This document shows, one piece after another, positions 61,040-64,000 of a stretch of 64,000 nucleotides of DNA. The DNA is from Proales similis (taxonomy: Eukaryota > Rotifera > Eurotatoria > Ploima > Proalidae). The notes under the pieces were generated by a model. The model was given only the letters and a program-made list of their open reading frames with translations. It had not been told where the DNA came from and did no database searches. A program made the translations under genes and the position numbers. The stretch lies in the NCBI GenBank assembly GCA_019059635.1, contig JAGVRJ010000013.1:1426001-1490000 (forward strand). Direction: 5' to 3'. Each line of letters begins with the position of its first letter. Position 1 is the stretch's first letter.

Positions 61040-62006
61040 AAAATTTAAAGAGAGAGATTTAAAATTTAAAGACTGGTTCAGTCAATTAGGGGAGAGCTTC
61101 TCGTTTGAATTTGATCCTTGTAAGCGGGTACGTAGACAACTGGAAAAGCACTCGTGGTCAAAACGAAATGCATTCACGCCGATTGAAGATAAGCTGAACG
61201 ACGAGCTCAAGCCGGACTATCAGGCGTGCCTGAGTAAACTGGCACAAAAAGAGAAGCTCAAAAGTGCCGTGGAGCGCATCAAACACATTACAAATTCACA
61301 GACCGTCAGTAGCAAAGTGAACGCCGACGGTAAGCACCAGGGTGGGTCGTGTCGCATGAACTAATAGACTGCGACAGACATTTACGACAAAGACCTGATC
61401 GCCATACTACACCTGCTTGTGGCGCTGGTCGATCATTATAAAGCGTCAGTCGAATTGCCGTCCAATCTTAGCGTGCGCGTGATTGTGGTGCAGAAGAAGA
61501 AGGAGCTGGAAAAGGCGACCTTCGTCGAGCAGATCACCAGCGACCGTGTTGAAGCCAACAAAAGTAAGCCAGCAGTTTGAGCGTCGATCAAACTAAGAGA
61601 CTAATCGTAGCGGGCGGCAGATCGAGATGCGTTCGACACTCTGTTCGACTATGCGCCCGACAAGCTCGAGCTGGCCAAGAGGTCGCTGATCACGTTTGCG
61701 CACAGACATCTTAGTAAAATGCAAGTGAGCGTGAAAAGTTTGGAGGAGGACTTTGCCGACGGCGTTCATCTAATCTGGCTCGTTGCTCTATTGGACGACT
61801 TCTATGTGCCCGAGTATGCCTATCACCGCTGGCCGATTAATTTTAAGCAGAAAATAGAGAACTGCTCGCTGCTGTTTGATATGATGGAAGAAAGCCTGGG
61901 CGTTCGAGTAGCTAACTGTCGCCCTGAGGGCGTGGCCAACAATGATCTCAAATCGATCGTGCGTCTTCTCTTCGCCCTCTTTTCAAATTTCAAGCACCGC
62001 TCTTGA
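61040..62006 (+). CDS. Parvin homolog (actopaxin/affixin), N-terminus not identified
   Basis: Three exons are visible: an open frame to about 61330, about 61369-61562 and 61611-62006, joined by unusually short introns (about 38 and 47 bp) with an ACTAAT branch-point-like motif before the acceptor. The second half of CH1 (DLIAILHLLVALVDHY, LSVRVIVVQKKKELE) and a complete CH2 (DAFDTLFDYAPDKLELAKRS, LEEDFADGVHLIWLVALL, DDFYVPEYAYH, NNDLKSIVRLLFALF) clearly match parvins. The beginning is odd: no in-frame Met is found, and residues before KSAVERIKHI do not resemble the first half of a parvin CH1. Role: links integrin-ILK-PINCH complexes to actin. Composition is GC-richer than the phosphatase immediately upstream. 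It may be truncated, wrongly joined, or use a distant first exon. Confidence 0.8.
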
Positions 62007-62183
62007 AGTGTTTTGAGCAATACTCGCCAGTCATTTTGAGTCAAACGAGCAAGTCGATTCGATGCGGATGGCAAACAAAGCAGCTGCGATTCACGCAGAC
62101 AGACACCAAAGGAGCAAGACAGAAAGCCGCAACAGGTCGAGACCGCGACTTGTCGGGTAAACCTCACCTGGTTTAGTTCGTCT

Positions 62184-62795
62184 ATGCTAGAATACTTGCT
62201 TCGGCTAATGAAGACAAGGCTTTCGTATTTCATTCGAATAAAATTCTGTTTCGGAGCACTTCAAACGTAAAATAAACCTCTTGAAAGGAAGAACACGCTC
62301 AATCAAAAAACCGGATTACTAAGAGTCTTTTGGCCCGGGTTTCTTCACGCCCTTCTGTGCAGAGAGGTTTGCTTCCCAGATTTGATTTGAATCATTTCGC
62401 ACTAGTTCGTAGAGCACCTTTCAAGAGCCTCTTTATTCGATACAAACGATGAGAGAGAGCCTCAAAGCGATTACATCCATAAGAGACTGGGGCCAGTGGA
62501 TCTTGCTCAACGATCGAATCACAGACACCGATCGGCCGAGTGTTCGATGAGCGAGGCAGCATTCGTCACATATGATCACACCATGGTTCAATGAGGTCCA
62601 ATTCATTTCTGAGCCACGTTCACTATCATACAAACTGGAAAACGGAGGGAAAAGATTGTGGCCGTGCTTACTTGTAGATCCGCAGTCGGCGCACTCGTAT
62701 CCTTTAGTCTCTTTTGCCGCTCGTTCAACCACTGCACTGGAGATTGTCTGCTTGAGCTTGCTGCCAATGTCATATTCGCCGTTTCTGCTAAGTGA
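62184..62795 (-). CDS. GIT-like ArfGAP domain protein, both ends uncertain
   Basis: Minus-strand exons: about 62785-62682, 62621-62479, about 62431-62321 and about 62263-62184. The zinc finger ArfGAP core reads YECADCGSTKMNWTSLNHGV, IICDECCLAHRTLGR with the catalytic Arg, then SIRSLSKIHWP-like VIRSLSKIHWPQSLMD, ELVRNDSNQIWEANL, and YAPKQNFIRMKYESLVFI. The cysteine spacing CxxC-x(n)-CDECC, LGR and FIRMKY follow GIT1/2 rather than other ArfGAPs. Role in the family: inactivating Arf6 and scaffolding PIX/PAK at adhesions. No in-frame ATG is visible at the 5' end, and no ankyrin, SHD or coiled-coil exons are found downstream because the parvin gene lies there. So it is a shortened gene, a pseudogene, or broken by misassembly. 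Confidence 0.62.
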
Positions 62796-63044
62796 AAGGC
62801 GTTGAAAAAAAGAGACTCATCAGTAGATGCGCTATGTCAAGAGTTGTCTTTCCGCCTTTCTAATGCATAATAAACGCAACAAAGTCGTAGTGAGCGGCGA
62901 GCTTAAGTCGAGCCAATAATAGAAGAATGTCGAAATGAGACAGAAAAAAAAACTGAAATGAATCTAGGAGGAGCGGGCAGGGCTGTATAAATGGGCATCA
63001 AAAGAGCTGTGTGATGAAGAATCCGGCCGAGCAACGAGCGAAAA

Positions 63045-64000
63045 ATGGCGAAGTTCAAAATAAAAATCAAGGCCTACGGAATGGAGGAAGAGAAGGAAGG
63101 CCAAGATCGTTTTGATCTTTATAGCCTTATATGTGAGGCAAGTGTTCGCCTTGATGGGCAAGATGGGTAAATGAAAAGATTCCTACGGAAATAAAATGAA
63201 CATAAAACGAAACCTTACAACCGAATAGAAAACAGGTTGAAGTCGAGGTGACCAAGGACGGGGAAAAAATGAAATTCTTCAACATCTTCGATCTAGTTCG
63301 ATATCAAAGTTGGATCGAAGGGAGGGAAGTGACAATCGAAATAAGGGAGAGGCAAACGATCCGGGACAACTCAACTGAAGACGTTGTATCCGGGAAGCTG
63401 ATGCAGAGCTTCTGGAATGCGCCCAAGAGGCACCACCTCAACCGAATCGACTTTGAAGAATTCATCACAAGCAGAATCAACGAGATGAGAAAGAAGTTCG
63501 ACAAGAAGTTTTGGTACGCGCCCTACACTACAATTGTCCAGTCGAGCGGCTACGGCAAGACGAGATCGGCCCAAATGCTCAGCTCGAATTTCATTGTCGC
63601 TTATTGCTGCTTGCGAGAGCCTGACAGGATCGGCGTGCCCATTCGATCCCTGATTGCCGACCGACTCGTCGTTTCCGGGGCATCAGCGGGCCGCTACCGA
63701 CTTGTGTGCTCGGCCTACCTGGTCGCCTGCGCAGAGCAAGCGCTTGCCTTTATTCAGAAAGAGGGCGGACTGAATAAAGCGACAATGCAGGCGTTTTTCA
63801 AACAGAACTTGGAGTACACCACCATCCAGAGGGCGGTTGAAGAAAGAATGGACTCGATGCTGGATGCCGCAAACGGCGACCAGGAGATCCAAATGCGCGC
63901 GAGGAAGGCATGTGAAGAGATGCGGCACCAACCCGACTCCATGCGCATCGTATTTGTGTTCGACGAGGCTCGATCTCTGCTCAATCGAAAAATAGAGGAC
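63045..64000 (+). CDS. Crinkler-type P-loop NTPase protein, partial at window end
   Basis: Exon 1 (63045-63166) and exon 2 (63229 onward, open to the window end) give about 298 residues. The first 85-90 residues are charged and contain VEVEVTKDGEKMKFF, compatible with a ubiquitin-like header. Then come VQSSGYGKTRSAQM (Walker A; the family usually has SGxGKSR), YCCLREPDRIGVPIRS (family signature CLR...G.P.RS) and MRIVFVFDEAR (Walker B). This combination is known from the NTPase module of Crinkler/RHS-type proteins of oomycetes, fungi and some invertebrates, often followed by a nuclease domain, which would lie past 64000. In animals the role is unknown; conflict-system or mobile-element association is inference. 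GC-rich like the preceding 2 kb. The intron is 62 bp. Confidence 0.6.

Noticed and set aside
61823-62233. Minus-strand frame extending the ArfGAP gene across parvin
   Set aside because: It is antisense to parvin coding sequence, loses family similarity after a GTGAGG donor, and is best explained as a shadow.

Overview
The window looks like nuclear DNA of a compact-genome bilaterian invertebrate, probably a protostome. Nearly every multi-exon gene is interrupted by GT-AG introns of about 43-70 bp that join in phase, intergenic gaps are short, and the genes are typical animal genes: crumbs, atypical PKC, an NK1/slouch homeobox gene, an Arrowhead/LHX6-8 LIM-homeobox gene and an octopamine-beta-like receptor. 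The species cannot be fixed by eye; mite, tardigrade or rotifer-like lineages would all fit. Exon structures were built by hand from splice signals, frame and remembered family alignments. Layout, 0-9 kb: RPAP2 (partial), PSMB7 and crumbs lie in tandem on the minus strand, and an intronless GCKR-like gene on the plus strand is nested in one crumbs intron. 9-17 kb: a long regulatory-looking gap, an amine GPCR, SUCLG1, and the LIM-homeobox gene Awh/LHX6-8. 17-23 kb: convergent SLC22 and SLC13 transporters. 23-32 kb: GTF2B and RPF2 converge; then CMC4, an intronless aPKC and the KICSTOR subunit KICS2 follow in tight tandem. 32-45 kb: a small four-TM protein; SCAI and neuropathy target esterase (PNPLA6/7-like), which converge on a palindromic poly(A) signal; then the helicase DDX31. 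46-57 kb: a CLCA-family protein, the intronless slouch/NKX1 gene with about 3.5 kb of upstream noncoding DNA, and NEDD8. 57-64 kb: an OvoA-C-terminal-like methyltransferase, a GPI-anchored alkaline phosphatase, then a visibly GC-richer stretch with an N-terminally incomplete parvin, a GIT-like ArfGAP whose 3' part is not found, and a Crinkler-type P-loop NTPase running off the end. Functional links: Crumbs and aPKC belong to the same epithelial polarity machinery, and the Crumbs tail keeps the FERM-binding/aPKC-target motif and the terminal ERLI. KICS2 serves amino-acid sensing at the lysosome. RPF2 and DDX31 serve ribosome biogenesis, GTF2B and RPAP2 serve RNA polymerase II, and GIT and parvin belong to linked adhesion modules. 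The most notable observations are a pair of equal-length (117 nt), phase-matched alternative exon cassettes over the catalytic Asp of the NTE patatin domain, a CLCA protein that has lost both its HExxH protease motif and its MIDAS motif, the nested GCKR gene whose stop region overlaps a crumbs coding exon and splice donor, and a recurring splice-acceptor motif 0-4 nt before start codons that suggests spliced-leader trans-splicing.
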